A stretch of 64,000 bases of DNA from Kappaphycus alvarezii (lineage: Eukaryota; Rhodophyta; Florideophyceae; Gigartinales; Solieriaceae). The notes beneath the pieces are model-generated. The model did no database searches and was not told the DNA's origin. It was given only the letters and a program-made list of their open reading frames with translations. Below are positions 21,416 through 33,365 of the stretch, in pieces (position 1 is the stretch's first letter; every line of letters starts with the position of its first letter). The stretch covers positions 124,001-188,000 of the forward strand of contig NADL03000548.1 in assembly GCA_002205965.3 (NCBI GenBank), read 5' to 3'. A program made the position numbers and the translations under genes.

Positions 21416-22455
21416 TTACCCGTGGCCACAGCAATTACACCGCTCGTTCAAAACTCCTGGAAAACTCCTGCCAGCTAACCTCCTTTTCGAAAATAATCTA
21501 AATTCATACTTCGAGTCACGCCTCTCCCCTACAATATTGACTCTATGATCTGCCCCATGCTGCTCATTCACCGAAAATGTGGCTCTGGACTTGGCCCTCC
21601 TTCCAAAAACCATACAAAGATTGTTCCGGTGTGGATTTCGACAGTGTTGATTCTTGTGATGTCCTTTATATCCACAGCAGCTACAAATAAAGTTCATATT
21701 AATCTTTTACAGCGGAGAAAGTCTTCTCGAATTGTTCACTACCAAATGAGACAACTAGGCGAACTGACCGGCCAGCTGGTCCACCTTATCTTCTAGCGGG
21801 TTTTAGCCGCCAGCTCGAGTGTTGCGACTGTCCAGTACATTCTTCGGAACAATTAAAGCTGTGAAAGTCTGCCTTTGATCGATAAAAACGCCATCCATTC
21901 AGCTATCCATTCCGTTATTAGGTCTTGCATAGCCTTTGTCAGTCCCCTGCAGTGAGTCTCCTAGGACACGGAATATGACAAACAGCGACATTTCATGTGC
22001 ACTGCGACAAAATTGCGAATTCGTCTAGACCAGGCTGTATTATTGAAGCCAATCACTTTAGAGATCGAATATATCTTCCGAGAGTAAAACAACCGAAGCT
22101 TTTCTCTTGTAGAGGGCATCAGCGAGGGATCTACTTTTGTCCTTCGGATCCAATCTCGCCGCAAGGGCTTTGAAAAACTTTTCTTGTGGCTTTGGCGTCC
22201 TCGCAAACTCGTCGATTCGATCAGGTTTCAATCCCGCAGACCGCGGCTTTCTCTGTGAGCAGACCATCGAAACCAAATGGTTTGGAATAAAACTCGAATG
22301 CCGCGCCCTCCCAATGACAGAGGATTCGTCGCAGGCTCTTCTGATCGTTCTTTCCCGGTGTGATGAGGTTTTTCTACTTTTGACAGGAAGTGGGCGTTGC
22401 TGGAAAGGGTTTTTGCAGTAAAGGAAATGTGGGGTTTTGTGGATTCACCGCTCAT
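21416..22455 (-). mobile_element. Possible Ty3/gypsy gag fossil
   Basis: The minus strand encodes CSCCGYKGHHKNQHC near 21650-21690, close to a Gag CCHC knuckle and similar to CGNWGRYGHHKSN of the gypsy fossil at 44.95 kb. Upstream on the same strand is a helical, charged segment (RIDEFARTPKPQEKFFKALAARL and KASVVLLSEDIF). The last part corresponds to a short repeat also seen at 32.1, 32.8 and 33.9 kb. It is a broken fossil of uncertain family. Confidence 0.35.
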
Positions 22456-22939
22456 TTTTGACTTTGCGTATCATAAAGCACTCTAGTGGTCAAGCGGAGG
22501 TTCCTTTACTTTCTGTGTGTCGTGTTCCCCTTTGGAACCTCGTCCCGCCTGTCCTGTTTCTACGGAAGCGGAAAGTGCGCTGCTACGTTTGAGAGGCGTT
22601 TGGAACGGACATGTCGTTCGACACATTTCCTGTTGCCGTCGTAGATCCGTACCTTTCAGCATCTGCTCTGCCTGCGCCACGAGTTGGTGTCGAATCAAAC
22701 GCAAAGCCGGAGAGAACATGCCTTTTCCGTATCCACGACATGTCTACCATTTTAGTGACGGATGCTTTGGCCATTTTGTTGAAAAATGTCAAAACCATGG
22801 CAAAACGCGGCTCTCTGTCGTAAGCGCACCAAGGATGCGTAGTGTCTGCAGCGGGGCCTCATGGTAATGCCAAGCGTGTCTTGCACGGAAGATTCATCGG
22901 GCTGGGCGTTGCAGCCCAAGTGAGCAGTGATAGCCGATT
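22456..22939. other. Unassigned GC-rich segment
   Basis: Open frames exist on both strands (22517-22867 plus, 22583-22798 minus, 22483-22719 minus) with no recognised domain. Its position beyond the G-rich block mirrors the zinc-finger gene's position beyond the C-rich block, so an unrecognised minus-strand gene here cannot be excluded. Confidence 0.3.
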
Positions 22940-23917
22940 TGTATCATGTATGACAACAGTGCAACACGAGTTGGGTGCAAGTGATGGGGATTGAGGCAGT
23001 GATTGGCGTCGTCCGCATGACGGAAGGAGCGGTCAAAAAGCAAGGGTATGTTGTTGAAAGAATGGATATGAATGACGGTATCAAACGCGTGGGCCGTTTG
23101 GGAGGAGAAGCGACGGGATTGTGAATGAATGTGTGGTTCAAGAAGCTGTAGGTAGGCATTGGTTGTATGTGGACCCGAGTTGCGGTCGAGACGTGGAGAT
23201 GTAGATGAGACTGTGGGGCATGGGAGCGGATGCGGGGGGATTATTGGCAGTGTGAGGGATGGAGAGGTGAAAAGAGGGGGTGTGGTTGAGAGGGTGAGCG
23301 AGGTTGCATGCGGGGATGTTGTGTTGGCGGTTGGAGGGGGGTGGGCAGTAGAGTGAGATTGGACGTCGTAAAAGACGCGCGAGGGGGAGCGGGAAAAGGA
23401 GGTTGTCGTAGGAGTGGTGGACTTTGTACGGGTGTCGAATTTGGGTGGGAAAATGTGGAAGAATAAAATGTGGGAGGGCTATTTGTTTGAGGAAAATAAA
23501 AGAATTGAGTTATTCGAGTTGAATGGAATGTTGTTTGGTGCAGATGTTGCGAGGTGAAAGTTGGTCAATCTCAAGGGTGGTTTCACCTAGACGACAAGGT
23601 CGCGGCATGGAGGATGGGGATGGCGCCGATTACGCGACCAGAGTTGTGTGTTTCAGAATGAGGAGATGTATGATACTTTTTTTTGTTCTTTCTGCGCGGG
23701 TCAAAGGAATGTATTCCATGCGATATCACACGACAAGGAATGGAATTATAAAATGCTGAGCTAATGTTTAAAAGTCGTCAGCAATTGGGTCGATTGAGAA
23801 TGAGGATCAAAATAGGGCGAGTTTGAAAATGAGGTGGAGTGTCAAACAAAGAGCAAGAAATCATGAGGGGCAGGTGGGTTTGGGCATGTCTGGGGCACGG
23901 GAGCGGGCTATGATGCG

Positions 23918-23958
<41 letters not shown>

Positions 23959-24180
23959 GCAGGCGCAGGCTGAGGCTGAGGCTGAGGCGCGTGTGCATCA
24001 GGCTGTTGACGTAATTATTTTCTCATTCTTTGGGTCATCACCGTGTCGTCTGTTGGTTTGTTATGTGTGGGTAATGGTTGAATTGCATGGAAACGATTTT
24101 GTTGACATGGTGATCATCAAGATGAGTCAAGTCAAAAGATGGAAAGTTGGTCGGCAAGCGAGTTGCAAACGGGGTGGGTG
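22940..24180. other. G-rich, C-poor block
   Basis: On the plus strand this stretch is rich in G, T and A with very few C (for example GGATGGAGAGGTGAAAAGAG around 23260). It is the mirror composition of the C-rich, G-poor 25470-26108. If C-rich DNA marks sense-strand leaders here, this would be the leader of a minus-strand transcript. No gene is recognised. Confidence 0.5.
23917..23989 (+). repeat. (CAGGCT)n hexanucleotide microsatellite
   Basis: About twelve consecutive CAGGCT-type units, grading from CAGGCT into CAGGCG and then GAGGCT variants. One forward frame gives Ala-Gln then Ala-Glu repeats; another gives Arg-Leu. No supporting gene context. Confidence 0.9.
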
Positions 24181-24184
24181 ATCT

Positions 24185-25469
24185 CTAGGAGCATACCATA
24201 GTGCAGTATGGCATAGCAGAGGTGGACCGTTGCGGCGATGTGCGAGCGTTGAGGGTGTCTAGAAAATTGCACATGCAAATTTCTACTTTAAACAACCAAG
24301 CGCGTGCGTGCTGCAGGAGACGTTTTCTCCTTGCATGAAAACGTGTCGGTGCCATTTTGGAGGCTTCCACCGTTCACAAGTGGTTGGTTGGGACCATAAA
24401 GAGTTTGATGGTTGGGATTGAAAACGGAAACGAGACGCGGTGTGCCATTGCTTGCAACGGCATGGAATCGGATCTTGGAAAGATTAGTGTCGATATGTAC
24501 TGTACTGTACAGTTGGTTTACGTTTTTGAGTTTACATTACAGTGCTTACAGACCAGGGGGCACCCATGGTTTGAAACTGTACATAGTTTACCATGTTGCC
24601 AATGGAAGCATGCACCTTCCACTTGGTACACTACTGTACTGTACAGCAGTATGGTAATGATAGCGTAAGCATACGTACAGTACAGTATTGTACGTGTAGC
24701 CTATCAACTGTACATTCCAGTACAGTACAGTACAGTAGGATGCATTACAGTATTTCATGAGGGATAGAGAAACGAGCGGGCACAATGCTGCTGTCTTTGC
24801 ATTTTCTATACCCTTTTTGAAGGGTAGGTTGGCATGATGTCAAGTCCTCAACAGTTGACGTCAGCTTTTATGGAGCTACAGTATTGCAGAGGGTAAGGTT
24901 AAGGTGAAAAGACTTTTGGTAATCAGAGGCAGATGGTATCTGCCGTGGGGGTATACTGTACCGTCAGCACTGACATTGCCTTTGAATGAAACAATCTAGA
25001 GAGATATTTTATTCTAGCATTCCAAATTTGCTCAGGCCATGCATGTCCATGCCACCATTCAAATACGGTACGGTACAATACAGTGTATACTGTAGTACAG
25101 TGTACAGTACAGTGTAACAGGGTTGACGCGAGAAAATGGCATGGACCTCTCTACTCGGCAGCAAATGCTTTTTGCCTAGTTGAAACTCTAGCCGATGGAT
25201 GGTCTCTAGTCCTTGATGCAAAAAGTTTATAAAATCTATTATTAAAAGTGTTAGAGTACTGTACTGTACAGTAGCTGCCAGGCGGATATCTCTTCCGTGT
25301 TTGGGTGGTACAGGGAGGGCAACTTTTGAATAATCCCCTCGAGACTCATTCACACTTATTTTGTAATTGTTACAGTGACCCGTCTAGTCATTGATTTGGT
25401 GCTGTTGGCGTGAAACAAACACCATACAGTGAAAGACATAACAGAAATCTGTAATCATACAGATGAATC
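24185..25469. repeat. TACTGTAC/GTACAGTA word cluster
   Basis: Self-complementary words (TGTACTGTACTGTACAG at about 24497, TACAGTACAGTACAGTAGG at about 24720, and further clusters at 25060-25115 and 25255-25275) are densely repeated in both orientations. No reading frame is convincing. It lies between the G-rich and C-rich blocks, upstream of the zinc-finger gene. Confidence 0.6.
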
Positions 25470-26108
25470 GCCCCCGACTGCATTTACCCCCAATAACTTT
25501 ATTCATCTCAACCTATTCCCCTTGTTTCAAATATTACTCTATACCTGTCTGTCTCCCTAGACAGCCCCCCTGCCCCCTCGACCACGTCTCAACATGACGC
25601 AACAACACGCTCTACTTTGTTTCATACATATGAATACACCACAAAACTTTCCTTCACACTTGATTCCCCATTCCGCCCCGACTGCACCAACTCAACCCCT
25701 ACCCCTTACACTTGTCCTCCTAGATCCCCCCCCCCCCCCCATGCCCCATGATACAATTTATCTACACTACCAAAACCTTCTGTCCATACACCCCGATTTT
25801 AATCTCGTCTTGTCATCTAAACAAACACTCCACCACCAACAAGGTGTTACACCTCGAGACAACAATTGCGTCTCTCGTCATTCCATTCCTTCACACACAC
25901 TCTTCTGCTGCACAGCGATGCCTGCATATCCCTGCGACGCTTCCGCCATTCTACCTACTATTCCTCCCTACTCCATCCACCCCCGTCTCTCAATCCTCCT
26001 GTCCCCGCCTTTACACCCCCATCCACTCACCTGCCTCGTTCCATCCATCGCCATCTGACCCATCCCCCGACTTGATTCACCCCCACCCCGCCTTGCTCTC
26101 CGCCCACC
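25470..26108 (+). promoter_or_regulatory. C-rich upstream leader of the zinc-finger gene
   Basis: Strongly pyrimidine-rich and G-poor, including a run of about 14 C at 25726-25740, ending CCGCCCACC just before the start codon. The proline- and histidine-rich frame at 25594-26058 looks like a by-product of this composition. I infer a 5' leader or promoter-proximal region; no TATA element was identified. Confidence 0.5.
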
Positions 26109-26793
26109 ATGGACGGTGATTTAACACAAGTCTGCTTCAAGCATTTCCTCCATCAGCGCGGAATCACGCCCCCCCGTCCATCCACCTCATCCTCCAACAC
26201 CACCACCGTCCCCGCCCTACACACCCCCACTCACACCACCGATACTCCATTGTCTACCCCAAAACCAAAACCCTCCTATTCCTCTCACCGTTCCAACGGC
26301 AAGTCCCACCGCTCCGTCGACCCGTCCCCCGCAACAAAGGTCTCCCGTCCCCCGGACAAGCACTCCAAATCCTCCAGATCTCGCACAGAGTCTGGCGAAT
26401 TAAAGCAGTTTCGCTGCGAGTATTGCGGCCTGGTTTTCGGACGCAAGCATCACAAGGAGCGACATGTCGACAATTTACACAGGCGAGTACGCTATCGAGC
26501 AATTGCATCTCCTTTTTGTTTCCGTTTTATCGGTTTTTTTTGTATGGTGGGACTGACCGTCTTTGCTTGCGTCGTTTGATTCTGTGCTGTGTGTCGCCGA
26601 GCAGAGCCGCGGCTATACGTGCCGTCTATGTGGAGCCTCTTTTCATCAAAAACCAAACTTTCAGAGACATTCTGCTCTAGTTCACGGCGAACTGCCGTTT
26701 CGCTGCGATCGGTGTGGACAGGGATTTGAAAAGTCTAACAAATTACGAAAGCATCAATGGGCAGAACATGGCGATGAACGCAGTAAAGACTGA
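26109..26793 (+). CDS. Three-finger C2H2 zinc-finger protein, two exons
   Basis: Probable nuclear DNA-binding regulator of 188 residues; target unknown. Exon 1 is 26109-26486 and exon 2 is 26605-26793, both joined in phase 0. The start ATG sits in a good context (CCCACCATGG). Residues 15-95 are a Ser/Thr/Pro-rich, probably disordered tail with basic patches. Finger 1: C103, C106, H119, H124. Finger 2: C132, C135, H148, H153. Finger 3: C160, C163, H176, H181. All are C-x2-C-x12-H-x4-H. Fingers 2 and 3 are joined by the linker GELPF, like the canonical TGEKP linker. Without splicing, fingers 1 and 2 lie in different frames, so the intron is needed for the three-finger array. The C-terminus is short (GDERSKD). 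No orthologue or symbol can be assigned, and it is the only gene here that looks intact and non-mobile. Confidence 0.85.
26487..26604 (+). other. 118-bp spliceosomal intron
   Basis: Donor CGA|GTACGC and acceptor GCCGAGCAG|AGC, with a T-rich stretch (CTCCTTTTTGTTTCCG) inside. Phase 0. It falls exactly between finger 1 and the short linker before finger 2. Confidence 0.8.
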
Positions 26794-27554
26794 TTTCATC
26801 ATACAGACCCCTTTTGCAAACAAAACTCGTCGCCGGAAAAGAAAAAGACGTTTGTTCCATCGGCACGACAAGCCTAATTTTGTTTCCAGGTTGCAGTCGA
26901 CGCCGCACGACAGTGACAGTCTGTAGCTGTGGATCTACTGTAGAGATTCTTCGAGAAACCTAATTCATCGCACACACATTGGCTAGAGCTGGAATGCTGC
27001 GACAAGGCGGCTGATTGGGCAGGAGGAATTGTATGTGCGTTTCGTCACACTCGAGGTTAAAATTTTTTTTCGAGTCAGGGAAAATACTGTCGCGCTTTTC
27101 GCGAGGTCAATTTCGCTGCCCATGAGATGAGCTGACGATGGAAGCAAGACTCTCGAAACCCTGCTTCATCGCTAAAACTATGTAATGTAACACTATCGCA
27201 ATTGAATTACCAGGATTTCAACGTTTGCTGACAATTTGGGTCTTGCGTCCAATTGAGCATGTTGCCCGATCGTTGCATCGAGCTGCTGCTGGTGCTGGTG
27301 CGGGTGCTGGTGCTGATGCCGGTGCGGGTGCTACTGCTACTGCTACTGGTACAAGGACAAGGTAGCTTTTGACTAGGATTTGTCACACCAACCAAACAGG
27401 TACTGTAATGTACAAAACTAGGCTCCACAATGGTCCATACACCTCTTGCAAATCCATTTCATGCCAAATATTGATACGATACCTCGTTTGGGGCAATATT
27501 CTGTTGTTCCGCGACAAGAAAAAAGTCGTTATGACAACAAGGATAAGGAGCGGC
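26794..27554. other. 3' flank of zinc-finger gene with GCTGGTGCG simple repeat
   Basis: The first 130 bases are a plausible 3' untranslated region. At 27279-27352 there is a trinucleotide-like run of GCTGCTGGTGCTGGTGCGGG type that changes to GCTACT units. No gene recognised. Confidence 0.5.
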
Positions 27555-28112
27555 CATAGTGCAGCACAAAACATCAGCTTTATGGACGCAAGCAAGGATG
27601 AAAAACTGCTCGTTTTTTTTGTCGCGCAGCAACTTGTTCACCGTTCTACTGCCTCTCCCATACCGCAAGTCAATCACTGTTTGGAAAATGCGTTACCCAC
27701 AACTACTGTACAAGCCAAGCAATCTCCCGCGATCCTTAACCAGACGTTTCGCAGACGCGTCGTTTTCGAGAATATGCGAGCTTGGGTATGCCGACCAAAA
27801 TCTCTAGATAATCACGGTACCAGTTCACAGAGATCTTCAGTCGCTGTACTTTTCACTATAAAGTGATCAAGCCGTTGTCGCTTGGTTTATATGGCAGCTG
27901 GGACACGGGCAAATTGCCGCATCCTCCACACTTGAAATGCTCAATGCCTCTCTAGTTGTAGTCGACAACTGAACTTTTCAAGCTCGTAGACATGAATGCA
28001 CGGCACGTGACGGTCCGTTTGCGTGGGATTTGTTGCTATTACAGCTGAAGGGAAAAAGTTGTCAGGCACAGTTGTTGAAACTGAAAGTGGACCATGCAAC
28101 TACAATTGGTGT
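27555..28112 (+). repeat. Dispersed repeat R, plus copy
   Basis: Matches, inverted, 42901-43448. Shared landmarks in order are GGATGAAAAACTGCTC, AGTCAATCACTGTTT, GACGCGTCGTTTTCGAGAAT, CATCCTCCACACTTGAAAT and CTGAAACTGAAAGTGGACCAT. A coding-like stretch RRVVFENMRAWVCRPKS is conserved between copies (RRVVFENMQASVFRPES in the other). Family unknown. Confidence 0.75.
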
Positions 28113-30600
28113 AATTTTGAGGATAAACCAAAACAACTCATAACCTTATAAAAAGAGGACTTAACGAAAAATATCTTTACAACTTTCATAAGGGGCATAC
28201 CTCACAGACCCCATAAACACAGGGCAACCATTAATTCAAAGGGCCGAATTCGACTCTTGTAGTGCCATTCGTTGCTTCGTAGTACGCATCCCCTTGATCG
28301 GAGGAGGATGACACTTGAACTACAGTATTGCAACCTACCCACCGAAACGTATTCAGTACCGTATAATCGCGGTTTACACGGTATCTACTACGCGACCTTG
28401 TCAAGCAAATGGAGAAAATGGTCACAACATTCAACATCAACACTCGTAAAATTCACTTGCCCTAAAATAACATGGAAATTACAAATTCAAATTCTGATGA
28501 GGAAAGCGTGCAGAGTTGTGAAATTGCCACGCAGAACCTCTCATCTCAATTCCGGGCCATCACATGCATGTTCTCTCAACAATCTTCATCTGGAGCCCTA
28601 CAGATTCGCAGCCCTAATAGAGATACTCGCAAAAACACTCTCATCTCTTCATTATGAAAACCTGTGTAACAGCTAATAAAGGCCCCTACACGAGGCACAA
28701 AAACTTACGGTGCCGGGACAAACCTACAAATGCTCACTGATGTCCGTCATCCCGTTACTTACTATTGCCGCAATATTCTGACTTGACCTTGAGAATATGT
28801 GGCTACAATTCCTGTTGTTCACCTCCCTCAAGGACAAAAAGGAAAAGAAGATGTCCTGTAAGATTTCCTTTTGATGGAGCCTCAATGGAGCTCACACAAT
28901 TGTAAGATCTCAGGCCAACGCCGCACAATCCTGCCATCTGAGAGACCCCCACCACTCAAATGTCCATAATTCATAATTGAAAAAACTATCTACATTGGGG
29001 CACATCTCTTTCGCTGCGACTCACGGTGGAATGTAAGAAAGACACACAAGAAACATGGCACCCCCTAAAGGTTTACTTGGGCGATCTTTAAAGGTCGTCA
29101 ATGAGTAGCAAAAAGACGGAGAAACATCAAGTCCATACAAGCAGTCCGTGAATGATGCTGCAACTAGTTCTCTCACAGTCACACCGAAGGTACCTTTGTT
29201 CTCGACGAATAGATTCTCCAAAACTCTACTGTACAGTACATAAAAGTACAGTAATTAGACTCCATAGTTTGCCACTCTTTGCTACTCTGGAGAGCCTGGC
29301 GCGTAATATTTCTCAAACACAAGATGATGACAACAAAGACAACGCAAACTGGAAATGTTAGACCAGACATGTTTTGCAAATGTTTTGCAGTCACCTCGCA
29401 CTGCTTGCCATGTCTCCACATCTCTGCTGTTTGAGCATCAACCATGACAATCATTGCTGGTCATTTTCCAACCCTCTATAACGATTCATGTCACATATCC
29501 AACATCATTCTTCTCTACATAAATTCCGAGCTCACAATATTCTCTTGCGCACGGCCAGTCACAGCCAAAACTCGTTTTCAACATTGGAAATTGGGGTGGA
29601 CCTGATTCCAATGCCGCCCCCACTCCCCTCCTATCGTTATGGACGGCATCTAGTCACCCTTGTCATGATGCCTCACAACGGAACGCGACACTACATCCAA
29701 ACGTCACTCTCCCCAATTGCCTCGAAACTATGTCCGCAAAACACTTTTTGCCTACGCATCATTTGATACATGAGTGAAATATGTGACGTGCTGCAAGGTA
29801 CAAGCAACCTTTGCTTGGAAAATTTGGGCTGTCTCTTGTAGCGCTACACCCAATTGAGATTGCGTGGTGGGCATTGTATAGTTCCACCTGAGAAATGTGT
29901 GGAACTGGTCGATTATGGCCACACTAATCCTCTATCAAAAAACCATCCCTTTCCATTGTCGAAAGCCTATCCAGAAACATGCACAATACAGTGAACTCTA
30001 GGAGGATAAACTAATGCAGCTAGGGTGTCCCTTACCTCATGTTTCGCTTTGATGAGATTCGGCCTGTTGTAATGTTTAGACTGGGTTTCTCGAGAGGGAT
30101 ATTGCGAAATCAAAAAGGGTTTCACCCTGCGTTGTTCATGCCCCCCGTCACCTCAAGCCTCTGACGAAGGGGTGATATACACTTATCTAGTTCAAGGTAG
30201 CAGTGATCTAGTGTGGCCGTTGTGCAAGGGAAATGCCGTTATTAGATTCCAGATATGAGAAGAAATGCACGTCAGTTGATGCGTGACCGGCCTGTTTGTC
30301 AAAGTAAGGCGCTCTCTCTCCACACCACTCCAACCATGTTTCACAGCTTTGCACTGGCTGCAAGACGCGGGTCGACTGGCGTCCCCAAGTTACTGGACAA
30401 AATGTTAATGCTACAGTGCGCACAGGCTAACCTATTTTTCAATCATTAAAACACCCCAATTTTCCCCCTCTAAATAATATTATCTAAAATTATCGTTCAA
30501 TCCGAAACTAGACTAGGCAACGGGTTGTTTTTTTGATCCATTATTATTATTATTATGTTGGTAAACTCATTCCAAATGAATAGAAAACACTGCCATTCTT
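28113..30600. other. AT-rich region without recognised genes
   Basis: Several frames of 60-134 codons (28272-28676, 29179-29454, 29488-29766) show no recognisable motif and are interrupted on both sides. A GTACAGTACATAAAAGTACAG cluster lies near 29230. Confidence 0.45.
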
Positions 30601-30625
30601 GTAGTATTGTACATACGGCAATCTC

Positions 30626-30671
30626 TCTCGCTCTCTAGATGTACATCTAGATGTACATCTAGAGAGCGAGA
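30626..30671. repeat. 46-bp perfect palindrome
   Basis: The sequence from 30626 to 30671 is its own reverse complement, with no central spacer. The arms consist of TCTCGCTCTC and AGATGTACATCT blocks, and the centre is CTAGATGTACATCTAG-like, so smaller palindromes are nested within it. A further ATGTACATCTAGAGAG lies just right of it at about 30674. Confidence 0.93.
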
Positions 30672-32050
30672 ATATGTACATCTAGAGAGCCACAACTCCT
30701 TTCGCTCTCCCGACTCTCCCCGTATTACCCCTCGCATTTCGCATACTCTTCATACCCTCTTTAAAGATACACAACGAAAGGATCGGCATAGAGGATTTCG
30801 AATTGACCTTAAACAGAATATGTCTCTCAAAATTATGGCACCATTTGCGCCGCATCCCGCACGGCCGATTCGTTTTCATTCTTTACTCGTCAAAGGGCAC
30901 TACACCATGCCAGAAGCACGTACAGCACAAGCACATTTCATGAATTGATTCAGTGGTTCGGCTGTAGAGGCTGTGATGTAGAGGGCATTGCTGATGTCGC
31001 ACAGACACACTATACCCCTATCTCTGGCACTGCTGTGATCAGGTATGTAATGCTACTTGTCCAGGATCAACGAACTCCGATTGCATTTTCACTGAGACCA
31101 GCTTCTTTTGAACTCTATTCCTTGTGCTATTTCTCAATAGACCAATACGCCACCAACGTCAGTAGTTTCGCTGCCGAAATAACCTGTCAACCCCTTTAAT
31201 GAGTCAATTAACGTTCACAGCTGGGTCGAATGCAAGTGCATAGACTCCCAACCGTAGCACCACTCACAGTAAACCTACACCAATTACCCCGTTTACAAGT
31301 GAACCTTGGAGTAATAACTGCAGTGGAAGACACTGGTGGAAGATTCATTTATTCTGAAAGAACTATTTCTTCATTCTAATGCTTGACTTTTGGGGCTTCA
31401 TCTTAACCACCCAAGTCGTTATGTTCAGCTAAAAGCAGATCGGGATCTACATAGCACTTTTCACAATATCATTTTGAAAAATAAATTGTAATATCAAAGA
31501 GCTGTACAGTAATCTTCAGTCTACCGCATGCGAACAATCTCAATTAGGACGGATTCTGCCCCTTTCAACCACACCTTTGATAGTGAATTCATGTAGTGCT
31601 ACTGCAGAATAAAACGTTAGTCCGATAGATAAAAGGCAATAAAAGAAAAAAGCTGCCAAACGAAGAGTAGATACAGTGGAACTGTTGAGTCATAAACAAC
31701 CATCATCAAAGAATGCGTTCGAGCATAGTGACGGGTTTATGCTCAGGAAACACCATTGTCGCCATGATCCCGATATCCCCCTGTTCAGAATTATTCCGGG
31801 AGCACAGGGAAATATGCTCTAATATTTTCATATTATCATCATTATCATCTCAAAATAAGGACCTTAAACCCCTCACGAGCTTAATTACCCGGTAGGAATA
31901 GGCTTGTCCTTGTTCTTATCTTACACTTACAGGGTGGCACCCCAAAACGTTCTCCCAGGTCAAGGAAGTTGCACGATCGGTCGACGACCGGGCCTTGGAC
32001 CAATACTGCAGTGTGAGGGCTAACTCCGTTTAGATTCCCCCCTCTACAAG
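30672..32050. other. AT-rich region, no genes recognised
   Basis: The 113-codon frame 30607-30948 starts in the palindrome and has no known domain. A copy of repeat Y lies at 31227-31292. Nothing else supported. Confidence 0.4.
31227..31292 (+). repeat. Repeat Y copy (GAATGCAAG...CACTC)
   Basis: GAATGCAAGTGCATAGACTC then CCAACCGTAGCACCACTCAC and AGTAAACC. Matches 32938-33005 and 63668-63735. Confidence 0.7.
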
Positions 32051-32104
32051 TGTCAGACGACGAAGTAAACTACCCCATCATTCCCCCTATTCTCTTTCAA
32101 CGAC

Positions 32105-32157
32105 ATCAAATATATCTTCCAAAAGTACAAACACCGAAACCTCTCTCCCTTCCAACA
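32105..32157 (+). repeat. Box repeat Z copy
   Basis: ATCAAATATATCTTCCAAAA then GTACAAACACCGAAACCTCT. Related copies lie at 22065-22115, 32752-32850 and, inverted, 33890-33985. Confidence 0.6.
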
Positions 32158-32751
32158 ATATGCCGGTTTGCTGGTCACTGTCGGTTCGGGGGATTTCGAT
32201 GCAAAGGCACGCTGCGCATCTGTCATATAGAATTTGTCCTCCAGTTGATTGCGGAAGCCGGCATGGAACTAAGACAATACCCAGGTCCTGTATGTTTAGG
32301 ACACATACGCAAATGCCAGGTGTGGTCAACACAGTGAATAAGCTTGCGTGTCATTACGGGGCACTTTTGAGTACCACTGTTTATCATGAGTAGCGCGCAC
32401 GCCTGTTTGTAGGTAGTGCTCTACACTTATGTTGGCGATCGCAGTACAGTAGTGCATGGTTATACACGCTAGTACGTAGCCCGCTGAGAAACTATGTAGG
32501 CGTACTTGAACGCCTGTCCGCAATGGCGCTGATCAATTACAAAAAGTAGAGTTACTCAGCGACTGCGGACAAGGCTAGCCAAAAACGAGCAAATATCTTC
32601 ATTCCAAGTAAATTACTTGTGTTGGAATCGAGGCCTTGCTTACCAACTAATCTATTTTAATACGTCATGTCCAATGCGGCCTGCTTGCTGACTTTCCTTA
32701 AGGTGACCTCTTTTGGTGCCTAGTTCCTCCTCTATTACCGTGTCGGAATGC

Positions 32752-32850
32752 CATTTTGAGTCGATTGCGGTTTTCTTGAGTACTTTGGGTTAGAATCGAA
32801 TATATCTTCCAAGAGCAACACCCAAAACTTTCCCGCCTTCCTACACCGTC
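32752..32850 (+). repeat. Box repeat Z, longer copy
   Basis: TTTTGAGTCGATTGCGGTT followed after about 20 bases by AATCGAATATATCTTCCAAG and CACCCAAAACTTTC. The inverted copy at 33890-33985 shares both halves in the same order. Confidence 0.7.
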
Positions 32851-32937
32851 TGCTTGTCGAATGAGCAACTAGCCAGCAACTTTTCAGTTAGCGGAAACTT
32901 TCAGGTATCTGTACTGTAGATACTGCAGCTTAGTTTG

Positions 32938-33005
32938 AATGCAAGTTCATAGGACTCCCAACGTCCGCACCACTCGCATTAATTAAACCCCGTTTATCCC
33001 CTTCA
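32938..33005 (+). repeat. Repeat Y copy
   Basis: GAATGCAAGTTCATAGGACT then CCCAACGTCCGCACCACTCG followed by AAACCCCGTTTATCCCC. Confidence 0.72.
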
Positions 33006-33365
33006 TTCTTTGGTAACTTTTGAAAATACGAGGCAAAAAAATAAACATACAAATGAACAAACTTAAATTGCAGAACAAGTTGGACCGTTTCAAGTGCTAA
33101 GAAAACGACCTTCCATACACTCAAAGTCTTCCTGAACCTTCTGCAGTAGGTAGATATCATAGTTACATCCTCAAAGTTGTAGTTCAACATAAGGACACCA
33201 TTTTTGCAAACTTGCTGGAAGAAGTTCGTTTACTTTCAAAAGAAACAAAATTAGAGGGGGAAATGCTTGAGTTATGTTAATGCAATGAAGATGTGGTTGG
33301 TTGTATGTAAATTGTACATAAATTAAAAGTTCATTTGATATTGAAGATCCCATTTTCACCGTATT

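Noticed and set aside
22970-23107. Short plus-strand frame rich in Val, Gly, Glu and Arg
   Set aside because: Composition is what G-rich DNA yields by chance; under 60 codons and no motif.
25594-26058. 154-codon proline/histidine-rich frame upstream of the zinc-finger gene
   Set aside because: Low-complexity product of the C-rich, G-poor leader; at most an upstream ORF.
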